DNA of 64,000 nt from Bacteroidales bacterium (GCA_017561265.1 JAFZDJ010000001.1:12258-76257), one strand, 5' to 3'. Positions 37,775 through 47,110 are shown, counted from the first letter of the stretch. Numbers and translations are program-made. The notes: generated from the sequence alone by a model not told the origin.

Positions 37775-38988
37775 AGGACAGGCATCACATAGACAAGACC
37801 TATGGAAGCGCGCTGGGTATGAGGCATATATGCATTCAAGCTCAGCGCGTTCTCTGTAAGATGATGTCCATGATAGACATAATGGGCAAAGATCTTGAGT
37901 CCTTCCTCCTTAGTGAAAGGAAACCATTCAAGACAAGCCTGGGCATTCCATGAAGTCAGATACCTTCCCTTTGCAAAGAAACCGTTCGCATCATAAACGC
38001 TTGCTGTCTCATAGGCTCCCTTGATATAGCCGTTCCATTTGGGATGGAACTGATAGTCAAAGTCAGCTATGACTGTAAAATGCTGCACATTCTGAGCTGT
38101 TACAGGAATATGGCCGTTTCCAAGCCCCTGAAGCGTCGTGATGCGCTGCTGGCTGTCTACTCCTTCCCGGGAGTAAAGAACATCAAGATAAGCCACTACA
38201 GGGCCTTTTTCATAGATGTTTCCGCACATCAGATAATAAATATTCTTATCCTTGGCCTGATTACCTGCAGAAGCGGAGTACATAAGATGAATGCTTCTGT
38301 CGGCAAACCAGCCGTTCCAGTTAGCCGTGGCAAGCATAGGCAGCTTTGAAGGCCTGATATCGGCAGGCAGGCCGTAGACATAATGATCATCGTCGCTTCC
38401 GCTCCTGATATTGGTAAGCTGAAGACTGAACTGCTGGTCAGGATCTGGCATGAGTACCCCCATGATTCCAGCCTGATATACGGGAACATTATTGTTGAAA
38501 TTACAGAATTCCCTCACCTCAAGAGCATTGAGGTAGCCTTCATAGCCAGCCAGATTCACAAACTGCTTTCCAGCTACAAGCTCGAAGAAATCACTGTGGT
38601 GCCACTTGATGTTAGCATACTCGATCGATGAAGAGAGATTGTCTACAGAATACGGGTTGCTGTATCTGTTGAAGGACTGACGGAAATGATAGGAAAGGTT
38701 CTGATTGAGCCTTCCGTACATTTCCAGTCTCACTCTATTCAGCTTGAAGGAAACCTCATCAAAATTTCCTTCGGTAAAATATGCATTGGTAGAGGTTACG
38801 AATTCCAGATTGATATGCGAAGTTATCCGGCGGGGATGGTAATCTCCCCACTTGGCAGAATCCCTCTGCGCAATCATGCGCTCTATCATGGAAGGAATGG
38901 AATCCCTTTCAGCAATCAACGTCTTGACGTTCTGTGCATGAGCCATGAGCGGGAGCATCATGGCCAATATCATAATGAGTTTCTTCAT
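37771..38988 (-). CDS. Outer-membrane porin-like beta-barrel protein
   Basis: This 405-aa protein has a signal peptide (1-18, ending AHAQ) and an alternating, aromatic-rich beta pattern throughout, ending in YVMPVL. It resembles the porin/phosphate-selective porin O-P group of Bacteroidota. Residues 19-50 form a charged helical stretch before the barrel. The substrate is unknown. It is transcribed alone. Confidence 0.72.
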   Translation of the reverse strand: MKKLIMILAMMLPLMAHAQNVKTLIAERDSIPSMIERMIAQRDSAKWGDYHPRRITSHINLEFVTSTNAYFTEGNFDEVSFKLNRVRLEMYGRLNQNLSYHFRQSFNRYSNPYSVDNLSSSIEYANIKWHHSDFFELVAGKQFVNLAGYEGYLNALEVREFCNFNNNVPVYQAGIMGVLMPDPDQQFSLQLTNIRSGSDDDHYVYGLPADIRPSKLPMLATANWNGWFADRSIHLMYSASAGNQAKDKNIYYLMCGNIYEKGPVVAYLDVLYSREGVDSQQRITTLQGLGNGHIPVTAQNVQHFTVIADFDYQFHPKWNGYIKGAYETASVYDANGFFAKGRYLTSWNAQACLEWFPFTKEEGLKIFAHYVYHGHHLTENALSLNAYMPHTQRASIGLVYVMPVL

Positions 38989-39030
38989 AAGCGATTCTTT
39001 TCAAGACCGCAAAGATAGCCAAAAAAACGC

Positions 39031-39447
39031 TCATCTGAAAATCACCCGGTCGCTCATCACGAAATTAACAATACCAGAAACACAAAGTGCTATAAGATTG
39101 CATATTACAACATCCCATCCAAACAAAAACTTAAAGAACAGAAGCAACCCCATCTTCAGCAAAAAAGTCATTGTGCATGACAGATTGTACAACAGATATC
39201 TGCTCATGAAAGTCCTTGCATTGCCTATATCCATCCTATCCTTCCAGATTAAGAAGAACGAACATATGAAATTGAAAAGGACGGCACATTCAAATGAAAT
39301 GAACGGGGAAAGAAGATATTCCCCGGCAAATGAATGGAAAACATGATGAGAGACAAGCCAGAGCACGGCCGTATCTACGACCGTACCCGCAGCACTGACC
39401 AGTACATACTTCGGTATCCTTAGTGCCGTTTCAACCTTCCGTCCCAT
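39031..39447 (-). CDS. GtrA-family membrane protein
   Basis: This 138-aa protein has four membrane helices and the GtrA pattern (KYVLVSAAGTVVDTAVLWL near the start, FECAVLFNFICSFFLIWK in the middle, NFVMSDRVIF at the end). GtrA-like proteins are thought to move lipid-linked sugars across the inner membrane. Its start overlaps the CDP-alcohol phosphotransferase gene by 28 bases, so the two are coupled. Confidence 0.88.
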   Translation of the reverse strand: MGRKVETALRIPKYVLVSAAGTVVDTAVLWLVSHHVFHSFAGEYLLSPFISFECAVLFNFICSFFLIWKDRMDIGNARTFMSRYLLYNLSCTMTFLLKMGLLLFFKFLFGWDVVICNLIALCVSGIVNFVMSDRVIFR

Positions 39448-40139
39448 TTTCTCACCGGATCAACCTTAGCGTACTCCTTGGCATCTACAACAAAATTCTG
39501 AACATATATAGCAATTAGTATCAATAAGATAACAATACCTACATAATCAAACACTCCAAGCGAAACAACATTTCCCCAAAGGGTGATTGAAGCAGAATAA
39601 TCACGAAGAGGATATATATAGATGAACAGAGTATTCACTACTATCATAATAAGACGGAACTCAGTAGGACCGAGGCCTGCGAAGGTGAGCTTGAATTCCC
39701 CTTTAAGATGAGCATTGATATAGACAGAAATGGAAAGGAGCAGATATACCGACAGGACAGCCATCGCAATCGGAAGAAGAAGCAGCTTTGAAAGGCCGGC
39801 TCCGATGCAGATGACAGACATAGTCACCCCGTCAACACAATGATCGAGGTAGAATCCATAGACAGGACGCTGGAGGTCTCTCACCCTGGCCAAGGTTCCG
39901 TCCAGAGAATCTCCGTACCAGTTCAGAAAAAAGCCGAACGACGCCAGCCAGAGCCACCGGACATCAACATTCGAAAGAATATAACCGACAGCAACGACAA
40001 GCGCTCCTACTACCCCTAAAAGGGTAAGCCTGTCCGAAGTCATCCATTCAGGCTGTCTTTCCGCCAGCCACACCAGCACCTTCTTTTCCGCTGCATTCAA
40101 GACCGAAGTCTGAATCCTCCTTGATTGTTCCTTCTGCAT
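39420..40139 (-). CDS. CDP-alcohol phosphatidyltransferase family protein
   Basis: This 239-aa membrane enzyme has the family motif D-G-x2-A-R-x8-G-x3-D-x3-D, seen as DGTLARVRDLQRPVYGF then YLDHCVDG (about residues 76-103). Such enzymes join a CDP-linked lipid or alcohol to another alcohol in phospholipid synthesis. Position between an ECF sigma/small membrane protein pair and GtrA suggests an envelope-lipid or glycolipid role under sigma control; that link is inference. Confidence 0.87.
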   Translation of the reverse strand: MQKEQSRRIQTSVLNAAEKKVLVWLAERQPEWMTSDRLTLLGVVGALVVAVGYILSNVDVRWLWLASFGFFLNWYGDSLDGTLARVRDLQRPVYGFYLDHCVDGVTMSVICIGAGLSKLLLLPIAMAVLSVYLLLSISVYINAHLKGEFKLTFAGLGPTEFRLIMIVVNTLFIYIYPLRDYSASITLWGNVVSLGVFDYVGIVILLILIAIYVQNFVVDAKEYAKVDPVRKWDGRLKRH

Positions 40140-40146
40140 AACCCGA

Positions 40147-40377
40147 TTATTTTAACAAGATTTCCAAAATGACAGCACCTAGCATACATATAGTCACGAC
40201 TGCCGATGCAAGGGCCAGTTTCTTGAGAATTATCAATAACGTCTGCATCTCCGACTTCTCGACAGCATTTTTCAGTATGGTCCTTTTCAAAGCCGAGGCA
40301 TCCGGATGTTCTCCTGTCACTTTAACAAGAAAGCGGACATAAGCTGAATAATCTATATATTCATCTGACTTTTCCAT
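40147..40377 (-). CDS. Small single-helix membrane protein beside the sigma factor
   Basis: This 76-aa protein has about 45 charged residues, then one membrane helix (about 48-72). I chose ATG 40377; a longer start at 40401 lies deeper inside the sigma gene. Its frame overlaps the sigma stop by 17 bases. I do not recognise a family. A cytoplasmic N-terminus plus one helix directly after an ECF sigma gene is the layout of a membrane anti-sigma factor, but the sequence shows no zinc-binding or FecR domain. Confidence 0.65.
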   Translation of the reverse strand: MEKSDEYIDYSAYVRFLVKVTGEHPDASALKRTILKNAVEKSEMQTLLIILKKLALASAVVTICMLGAVILEILLK

Positions 40378-40951
40378 ATATCTCCAATTCTCGCTTGACA
40401 CGGTTTCTCGCCGTCCGCAGCTCTCTTACGATTTCATCAAAATGCCTTCTTGTCATAACCACAGCCTCATGAACAGAAACCCCTTCAAGCTCACATAGCA
40501 CATACGCGATCCTTTGTTCGGCTGTAAGCTCTCTGGAGGCACGGCAGAAAATGACCCAGGTTTCTTTCGTTATATAGTCATCTTCCTGCAAACGTGCCCG
40601 AGGAGCCGATTTCTCATACACATCAGGCCGCATGGCAAAAATATCGAGCCATCCCCTCCTGCGAAGGTGCCCTAGACAGAAATCGCATGTCATACGGTAT
40701 ATCCATGACTTGACATCAATAACCTCATCATACGAGGCTGAATCATTCCAAATAGACATGAAGACAGAACATGTAACTTCATCAGCAGCACCCCTGTCGC
40801 ATAATATACGATAGGACGTTCTTGCAACCATATCCAGATATTTTTCCACTATCACTCTGAACATATCCATCCGTCCCCCGGCAACGCTTCTTATAAGATC
40901 AGCATCACTGCAACGATTCACCTCTTTATTCATATCATTCATATCCATCAA
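40361..40951 (-). CDS. ECF-type RNA polymerase sigma factor
   Basis: This 196-aa protein has region 2 at about 15-90 (DADLIRSVAGGRMDMFRVIV, then DVKSWIYRMTCDFCLGHLRR) and a region 4 helix-turn-helix at about 140-190 (LTAEQRIAYVLCELEGVSV, then RRHFDEIVRELRTARNRVKR). It leads a four-gene operon with the small membrane protein, CDP-alcohol phosphotransferase and GtrA. Its promoter region faces the PspC operon and shares the palindrome at 40987-41005. Confidence 0.88.
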   Translation of the reverse strand: MMDMNDMNKEVNRCSDADLIRSVAGGRMDMFRVIVEKYLDMVARTSYRILCDRGAADEVTCSVFMSIWNDSASYDEVIDVKSWIYRMTCDFCLGHLRRRGWLDIFAMRPDVYEKSAPRARLQEDDYITKETWVIFCRASRELTAEQRIAYVLCELEGVSVHEAVVMTRRHFDEIVRELRTARNRVKRELEIYGKVR

Positions 40952-40986
40952 CCGGCCGATTCCAAAAATTATTCCTAAAATTTCAG

Positions 40987-41027
40987 TACCTTGTATTGCA
41001 AGGTATTCAAAAATTTATATATCTTTG
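40987..41027 (+). promoter_or_regulatory. Promoter and palindrome of the PspC-PadR-PspC operon
   Basis: TACCTTG-TATTG-CAAGGTA (40987-41005) is a perfect 7-base inverted repeat. It covers the -33-like ATTG (40995-40998), which is 21 bases before the -7 box TATCTTTG (41020-41027). A further half-site TACCTT lies at 41039-41044. The PadR repressor of this operon is the natural candidate to bind it. Confidence 0.65.
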
Positions 41028-41095
41028 CATCATCATAGTACCTTCCGCATGGAATGACTATTGAAATGAAAGTATGACATTTAACAGATAAAGAC

Positions 41096-41686
41096 ATGAA
41101 AAAGACAATCAATGTAGCTATCGGAGGTTGCAGCTTCACTATCGATGAAGATGCTTACAACACTCTTAATGAATATCTTGAGCGATTCAAATCCGCTCTT
41201 GACTACAGCAGTTCAAGAACTGAAGTAATGGACGAACTCGAGGTAAGGATTGCAGACATGCTTAAAGGAAAGCTTGGCGGAAGACAGGTCGTAGATCTCG
41301 CAATGACCCAGGAAGTGATAGGCAGGCTCGGCTATCCTGAAGGTTATAGACAGACTGACGAGCAGACTGGTACTTATGAAGGTTCCAAGAACGAATACCA
41401 CTACAGCGGATACGACGGAGAGAAGCCTGTAAGAAAGCTTTTCCGCGATCCTGATGGAAAGCGTATTGCAGGAGTATGTTCCGGTCTCGCCCTTTTCCTT
41501 GGAGTTGACGTAGTTCTTATCAGGGTCATATTCCTCGTTGCCTTTATCTGCGGATCGGCAGGATTCTGGATCTACCTCGTGATCTGGATTGCAGCTCCGG
41601 AAGCAAGAACCGCAGCAGAAAAATGCGAACTCCGAGGCATTCCTGCCACTGCAGAAAACATAAGAAGATTCACTGAAGGAAGATAA
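41096..41686 (+). CDS. PspC-domain membrane protein (first copy)
   Basis: This 196-aa protein has an N-terminal soluble domain of about 85 residues typical of Bacteroidota PspC proteins (INVAIGGCSFTIDEDAYNTL, ending with a Gly-rich REV-like stretch) and a PspC domain at about 113-172 (KLFRDPDGKRIAGVCSGLA, LVIWIAAPEA) with two membrane helices. PspC proteins belong to envelope-stress systems. It is 3 bases before the padR gene and is a paralogue of the third gene in the operon. Confidence 0.87.
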   Translation: MKKTINVAIGGCSFTIDEDAYNTLNEYLERFKSALDYSSSRTEVMDELEVRIADMLKGKLGGRQVVDLAMTQEVIGRLGYPEGYRQTDEQTGTYEGSKNEYHYSGYDGEKPVRKLFRDPDGKRIAGVCSGLALFLGVDVVLIRVIFLVAFICGSAGFWIYLVIWIAAPEARTAAEKCELRGIPATAENIRRFTEGR

Positions 41687-41689
41687 GCC

Positions 41690-42037
41690 ATGGACACAAC
41701 AGGCATAATCGAGAACAACAGAACCCAGATGAGGCGAGGGGTGCTGGAATACAGCATCCTTCTCATCCTGGCTGCAGGCGACGAATATGCCTCGTCGATA
41801 ATCCAGAAGCTCAAGGAGGTCAACATAATAGTCGCGGAGGGCACCACCTATCCCCTGCTCATCCGCCTCAAGAAACTTGGTCTGCTTAACTACAGATGGG
41901 AAGAATCGACGCAGGGACCGCCTAGGAAATACTATATGATCACGGATCTGGGACGCGAGCAGCTCGCCGGTCTGGACGCAGCATGGGACGAACTTGCAAA
42001 AGGCATTGAAACAATAAGAAAAGGATCTAAAGCATAA
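41690..42037 (+). CDS. PadR-family transcriptional regulator
   Basis: This 115-aa winged-helix protein has the PadR core: RRGVLEYSILLILAAGDEYA, then EGTTYPLLIRLKKLGLL and PRKYYMITDLGREQL. PadR proteins usually repress the operon they lie in. It is flanked on both sides by PspC genes, 3 and 14 bases away, and the operon promoter carries a perfect palindrome. Confidence 0.93.
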   Translation: MDTTGIIENNRTQMRRGVLEYSILLILAAGDEYASSIIQKLKEVNIIVAEGTTYPLLIRLKKLGLLNYRWEESTQGPPRKYYMITDLGREQLAGLDAAWDELAKGIETIRKGSKA

Positions 42038-42051
42038 CCTTTACAACGAAA

Positions 42052-43110
42052 ATGAAGACAACAGAAAACATAAGCCTCGCCGGCTACGCATTCACAATAG
42101 AGACTGATGCATACGAAGAGCTGGGAGCCTATCTCAGCGACATAAGGACATGTTTCAGCGGTGATGCAAGCGCCGATGAGATAGTCGCAGATATTGAAGA
42201 ACGCGTAGCTGAACTTCTTCGTGAAAGATGCATCAGCGGGATGGTCGTGGATCTTACGATGGTGCGTGACATAAAGAGACGCATAGGCAATCCGAAAGAA
42301 CTTGCACAGGAAGATACGGAAGCCTCATTCCAGACAGGAGACAAAACACAGGATCAGCCTAAGTCAGAAAGAAAAGCAGAAGGCAACAATAAAAAGATCT
42401 ACAGGAATTTGGACGAAAGGGTTCTGGGAGGAGTATGTTCCGGACTCGGCACCTATTTCGGTATGGACAAGGTATTTTTCCGAATCATATTCCTGACCCT
42501 CGTATTCATCAGCATTTTCGGCTTTGAGAACGGTCCGTACATATTGTTCCCTATGTTTGCATACAGCGGTCTGTGGCTTGCCATGCCTGCTGCCAGGACT
42601 GCGGAACAGAAGCGTGAAATGAAGGGTAAACCGATGAATCTCAACAACTACAAAGAGAAGGATTTCAATTTCGAGAAAGAAGTAAAGGAAGCCTCCCAGT
42701 CTCCCGGAGTCAGGACAATCGAGAAAGTCGGTGGAATATTTCTCGGCATACTCCTCCTCTTCGCCGGTCTCGGAGGTCTCGTAGGCGGACTTGTCCTGCC
42801 TTCACTTCCGACAATGTTCGATTCAAACATTGCCAAAATCATAAGTGAATGGGGTACACTCGACGCAGAAGAGCAGCTGATAGCATCCATCCTCACATCC
42901 ACCACATTCTGGGGGCTGGTCCTGATCGTACTGGGAATCTTATGCGTATGTTTCATATACAATGGAGTAATGCTTCTTTTCAATCTCAAGGCACCGTCAT
43001 GGAAGCCTGGACTCGTACTGTTCATCGCATGGGTCATAAGCATATTCGTGCTTGCAGGATGGGTTGCTATGACGGTAGGAGAGGCATTGCCGGCATTGAT
43101 AGTACTGTAG
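42052..43110 (+). CDS. PspC-domain membrane protein (second, longer copy)
   Basis: This 352-aa paralogue has the same N-terminal domain (SLAGYAFTIETDAYEELGAY) and PspC domain (about 117-178: NLDERVLGGVCSGLGTYFG). The C-terminal half adds a linker and three to four more membrane helices (about 225-250, 280-305, 318-345). The operon therefore encodes two PspC proteins of different topology together with their likely repressor. Confidence 0.87.
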   Translation: MKTTENISLAGYAFTIETDAYEELGAYLSDIRTCFSGDASADEIVADIEERVAELLRERCISGMVVDLTMVRDIKRRIGNPKELAQEDTEASFQTGDKTQDQPKSERKAEGNNKKIYRNLDERVLGGVCSGLGTYFGMDKVFFRIIFLTLVFISIFGFENGPYILFPMFAYSGLWLAMPAARTAEQKREMKGKPMNLNNYKEKDFNFEKEVKEASQSPGVRTIEKVGGIFLGILLLFAGLGGLVGGLVLPSLPTMFDSNIAKIISEWGTLDAEEQLIASILTSTTFWGLVLIVLGILCVCFIYNGVMLLFNLKAPSWKPGLVLFIAWVISIFVLAGWVAMTVGEALPALIVL

Positions 43111-43135
43111 TTTTTCTATCATAAGATTGTTAAAC

Positions 43136-45481
43136 ATGTACAGATTAACATATATGACGCTGACAAAAAACATTATCCGTGCCGCTACTTCCCTATTTAT
43201 GGCGGCACTTTCATTGAACGCATCCGCCCAGTCCATGAAAGGAAAGGTTGTGGATGAAAACAATGTCCCACTTGCATATGCCAATGTAATGCTCCAGAAG
43301 GCCGACTCGACCTATCTTAGCGGAACTATGACAGATACTCTCGGTGTGTTCTCAATGCCGGCACATGCAGACGGAAGAATGATCCATGTCTCCTTCATCG
43401 GATACGAACCATTTCATGCCCCGGTCAACGGAACAGACTTCGGCACGATCAAGATGAATCCAGATACGGAGATGCTGGGAAAGTCTGTTGTCAAAGGATA
43501 CCTTCCGAAGACAGTCATAAAAGGAGATGCATTCGTAACTCCTGTCGAGAACAGTGTCCTTGCCGAGGCCGGATCTGCGAACGATGTCTTGCAGAAGCTG
43601 CCCGGGGTAATTTCCAAGGACGAAGGATTCGAAGTAATAGGCAAGGGAACTCCTATCATTTACATAAACGGCAGACTTCTGAGAGACAATTCCGAACTGG
43701 AGCGTCTCAGTTCCAGGGAGATCAAGTCTGTAGACGTCGTCCAGAATCCCGGGGCAAGATATGACGCTACCGTAAAGGCGGTGATAAGGATCCAGACCAT
43801 AAAGAGAGTCGGAGACGGATTCGGTTTCGACGCAAGCTCGAAATGGTCACAGTCGAAATACACCAACCTCAACGAGGTCGTGAATATAAACTACCGACAT
43901 GACGGTATTGATGTATTCGGAACATTGGCATATACCGGTTCGGAATATTTCCAGGACACGTACCTCCATCAGACACTCAAGTCGAAGCAACTTCTCGAAA
44001 CAAAACAGGAAGGATATTTTGAAAACAAGGATCAGTCACTCAATACCACTCTAGGTTTCAACTGGCAGATAAAGGACAATCACTCTATAGGAATGCGATA
44101 CAGTCCGAACTTCAGTCTCAGATCTTCATCCTCTCAGGATGTAAGGACAAGAGCTACATTGGACGGTCTGCTGGACGATGAAACAAATACCGTTGCAGAA
44201 GGACATTCCGATCCATCCATGACACATGAAGTGAACATGTACTACAACGGCGCAGCCGGTAAGCTCAACATCGACTTCAACGCTGACTTCCACGACAGCA
44301 GAAGCAATGGGCTCATGACATATAACGAAGACAGCCAGTATCAGGACGATCGTATCGTGAATACGACAAGCAATACCCATAACAGGCTTTATGCATCCAA
44401 ACTGACGTTGACATACCCTCTCTTCAAGGGTATCATCACAGCCGGAAGCGAATATTCTTACACTGACAGATACGACGAATACATCAATGGAGAAGGTTAC
44501 GTACCAAGTGCGCATACGACCATAAACGAGTCGGAAACAAGCGCTTACATTGAATATGCCTACCCGTTGCCGTTCGGAAGCCTTACAGCAGGAGTACGAT
44601 ATGAACATATCGGATTCAATTATTACGAGAATGACATTCTGAAGGAAGACCAGAGCAGAACTTACGACAACTTCTACCCTAACGCATCATTTGCAGCCAT
44701 AGCCGGTCCTTTCCAGTTCCAGCTGAGCTATACGGCAAAGACATCAAGGCCACAATACAGTTATCTGACAAACTCCACCTTATATATCGACAGATACACC
44801 CTGCAGCAGGGTAATCCGCTGCTCAGGCCGGAGATGAACCATGATGCTTCGTTTGCCGTAGTATGGAAATTCATTCAGGCCGGAGTAAGCTATCAGGTCG
44901 CCAAGAACGCAATCCTGCATCAGGCAATCGCGCAGAAGGATATGGACAATGTAATCCTCATCTACTACGATAATTTCGGTAAGAAGATCCCGACAATGCA
45001 GGCGATGATTGCAGCAACACCGACTTTCGGGATATGGCATCCAAGGCTCACTCTCGCACTTGTAAAACAATGGCTTACAATGGATTACACCGACGAAACC
45101 ATCCACATGAATCAGCCGCTCCCTGTAGTACAGTTCAGCAACACTCTTGTTCTGCCTAAGGGCTTCATGGTCAATGCCGACTATACATTCCAGGGCAAGG
45201 GAGACAGCAGGATCTACCATCTCATGAGAGCGACAAACAGTCTCAACGCATCAGTCAGGAAAGGCTTCCTGAGCAATGCCCTAACGGTAGAAGTCTTTGC
45301 AAACGACATTCTTGACGATCAGGCTAGTGAAATGAGAATGTACAGCGGCCAATACTCGATCAGGCAATGGAGCAAGATGTCCATGCGTTCATATGGTATC
45401 ACCCTCAGATACAACTTCAACACGACTCAGAGCAAGTACAAGGGCACTGGTGCCGGCAAGTCCCAGAAGGACAGAATGTAA
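43136..45481 (+). CDS. TonB-receptor-like outer-membrane beta-barrel protein
   Basis: This 781-aa protein has a signal peptide ending ASAQ, a carboxypeptidase-like regulatory domain (about 33-110: KGKVVDENNVPLAYANVML), a TonB plug domain (about 120-215: NDVLQKLPGVISKDEGFEV, PIIYINGRLL) and a large barrel (about 250-765) of the OMP_b-brl_3 type. I use ATG 43136; the frame extends only to a TTG at 43127, and an ATG at 43154 is also possible. No SusD-like partner is encoded. It precedes the sigma-barrel gene, which may respond to it; that is inference. Confidence 0.85.
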   Translation: MYRLTYMTLTKNIIRAATSLFMAALSLNASAQSMKGKVVDENNVPLAYANVMLQKADSTYLSGTMTDTLGVFSMPAHADGRMIHVSFIGYEPFHAPVNGTDFGTIKMNPDTEMLGKSVVKGYLPKTVIKGDAFVTPVENSVLAEAGSANDVLQKLPGVISKDEGFEVIGKGTPIIYINGRLLRDNSELERLSSREIKSVDVVQNPGARYDATVKAVIRIQTIKRVGDGFGFDASSKWSQSKYTNLNEVVNINYRHDGIDVFGTLAYTGSEYFQDTYLHQTLKSKQLLETKQEGYFENKDQSLNTTLGFNWQIKDNHSIGMRYSPNFSLRSSSSQDVRTRATLDGLLDDETNTVAEGHSDPSMTHEVNMYYNGAAGKLNIDFNADFHDSRSNGLMTYNEDSQYQDDRIVNTTSNTHNRLYASKLTLTYPLFKGIITAGSEYSYTDRYDEYINGEGYVPSAHTTINESETSAYIEYAYPLPFGSLTAGVRYEHIGFNYYENDILKEDQSRTYDNFYPNASFAAIAGPFQFQLSYTAKTSRPQYSYLTNSTLYIDRYTLQQGNPLLRPEMNHDASFAVVWKFIQAGVSYQVAKNAILHQAIAQKDMDNVILIYYDNFGKKIPTMQAMIAATPTFGIWHPRLTLALVKQWLTMDYTDETIHMNQPLPVVQFSNTLVLPKGFMVNADYTFQGKGDSRIYHLMRATNSLNASVRKGFLSNALTVEVFANDILDDQASEMRMYSGQYSIRQWSKMSMRSYGITLRYNFNTTQSKYKGTGAGKSQKDRM

Positions 45482-45510
45482 TAAAAACACATTTTTCACG
45501 CAGTCTTTTC

Positions 45511-45518
45511 TATATTTG
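45511..45518 (+). promoter_or_regulatory. -7 box of the sigma-barrel gene
   Basis: TATATTTG matches the Bacteroidota -7 consensus and lies 17 bases before the ATG at 45536, giving a leader of about ten bases. I see no good -33 box. Confidence 0.5.
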
Positions 45519-45535
45519 GGGTACATTATATATGA

Positions 45536-47110
45536 ATGGCACCTATCAGCGACATAGAAAGACAGGTTTTTACCGATATATATGAGACATACTCCGGAAA
45601 ACTATACGGAGTATGTCTTCATTATGTCCATGACCACCAGACGGCAGAAGATCTTCTGCACGATTCTTTCATAGTCATTTTTTCCAGTCTTGACAGCCTC
45701 AGGGATCCGTCAAAACTGGAGCCATGGATGCGTTCCATCGTAAGAAACATAGCATTCAAGTATCTGAAGGACACTCAGAAAACAGTTGTGACTGACATCG
45801 AGTCGATTCCCGAACCGTTGTTTGAGGAGACCACAGCTCATTTCACTGAAATACCTCTGAACGAACTCCTTGAAGTGGTCGACACACTTCCTGAACAATA
45901 TGGCAAGGTATTCAAACTCTCCGTACTTGACGGACTGTCGCATAAGGAGATCAGCGCTGTCCTGGGCATTGCTCCCCACTCGTCATCATCCAATCTTGCA
46001 AGGGCCAAACAGATGCTCCGCAAGGTCATATCCAAGAATTGGGGAATACTGATGACATTCTGTCTCTGCATTCTTGCAATACTTTTCATGATAAAGCCGG
46101 ACATATCGGAAACCTTCATGGCAGGCACTCGTGAAATCCAGCTCATACCAGCCGGAAGGCAGGAGATCCTCATCGCTGAAATCAAGAATCCGGCAGATCT
46201 GAAGCCTTTGGAATTCAGAAGCATACGCAAGGAAGATATTGCAACTGAAGAAGAAACATCAGAACATCCGGATGATGTCTCCTGCCCTGAAATCAGCAAA
46301 ATGCCTGAGTCACCGGAAGAAAACATCGAGACCCAGGTGCAGACTTTTGAATCTTATGATTTCTTCGAGGAAGAATCAGAGAATGACAGAAGGGAGAAAA
46401 GAAGAATCCGGTTCGGATTGAGCGGAAACGTCGGCAATCCTGCAGATGGAAGGATGAAGACACAATTCGCTCCTCAGAACCAGCTGCCTCCAATAGGATC
46501 GGGGATAAATCCTCCTTACACAGGCGGCAACATATCCACCAGCATCATAGGCCCGACACCTCCGGAAGGAGTGGACAAACCGGGAGAAAACCAAGGAACA
46601 GGCAACAATGAAGTCGGAAACACGACCATAGTGAAAGACAAAGTCATAAAATACAGACATGCCATGCCTGTAACTGTCGATGTTTCATTGACATATTCAT
46701 TTACAGACAGGTGGTCAATCGCGACAGGCCTAAGATACACTTATCTGCACTCCGATATAAATGATCTGAAAGGCAATTGGCTGCACGGGCAGGGCATACA
46801 TTATATCGGTATACCTTTAAAGGCATCGTGGACATTCTGGAAGTCATATCATTTCAACGCCTATATATCTGCAGGCGCGGCAGCAGATCTCCCTGTCGCG
46901 GCACAAAAGGCAGGCAGAAAGATCGATCTGCCATGCCAATGGTCGGCAGGACTTGGGCTCGGACTACAGTATGACATCACCCCTCGTGTCGGAATCTATA
47001 TTGAGCCTGAGCTGAACAGATATTTCGAAAATGCAAGCAAGGTGGAAACCATCCGTTCGGAAAGACCTGTAACCTTTACTTTGCCTATAGGCATACGATT
47101 CTCATTATAA
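45536..47110 (+). CDS. ECF sigma factor - transmembrane helix - outer-membrane barrel fusion
   Basis: This single 524-aa frame begins as an ECF sigma factor: region 2 at about 10-80 (AEDLLHDSFIVIFSSLDSL, LEPWMRSIVRNIAFKYLKD) and region 4 at about 108-165 (LDGLSHKEISAVLGIAPHS). Right after region 4 comes one hydrophobic helix (169-186), then an acidic, Pro/Gly-rich linker (187-290 and 300-370) and a C-terminal outer-membrane-protein-like beta domain (about 291-300 and 375-524: VDVSLTYSFTDRWSIATGLRY, GLGLGLQYDITPRVGIYIE, ending PIGIRFSL). In related operons these are usually two genes, sigma and anti-sigma/barrel. No anti-sigma domain is visible. The reading frame is open throughout. Confidence 0.85.
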   Translation: MAPISDIERQVFTDIYETYSGKLYGVCLHYVHDHQTAEDLLHDSFIVIFSSLDSLRDPSKLEPWMRSIVRNIAFKYLKDTQKTVVTDIESIPEPLFEETTAHFTEIPLNELLEVVDTLPEQYGKVFKLSVLDGLSHKEISAVLGIAPHSSSSNLARAKQMLRKVISKNWGILMTFCLCILAILFMIKPDISETFMAGTREIQLIPAGRQEILIAEIKNPADLKPLEFRSIRKEDIATEEETSEHPDDVSCPEISKMPESPEENIETQVQTFESYDFFEEESENDRREKRRIRFGLSGNVGNPADGRMKTQFAPQNQLPPIGSGINPPYTGGNISTSIIGPTPPEGVDKPGENQGTGNNEVGNTTIVKDKVIKYRHAMPVTVDVSLTYSFTDRWSIATGLRYTYLHSDINDLKGNWLHGQGIHYIGIPLKASWTFWKSYHFNAYISAGAAADLPVAAQKAGRKIDLPCQWSAGLGLGLQYDITPRVGIYIEPELNRYFENASKVETIRSERPVTFTLPIGIRFSL

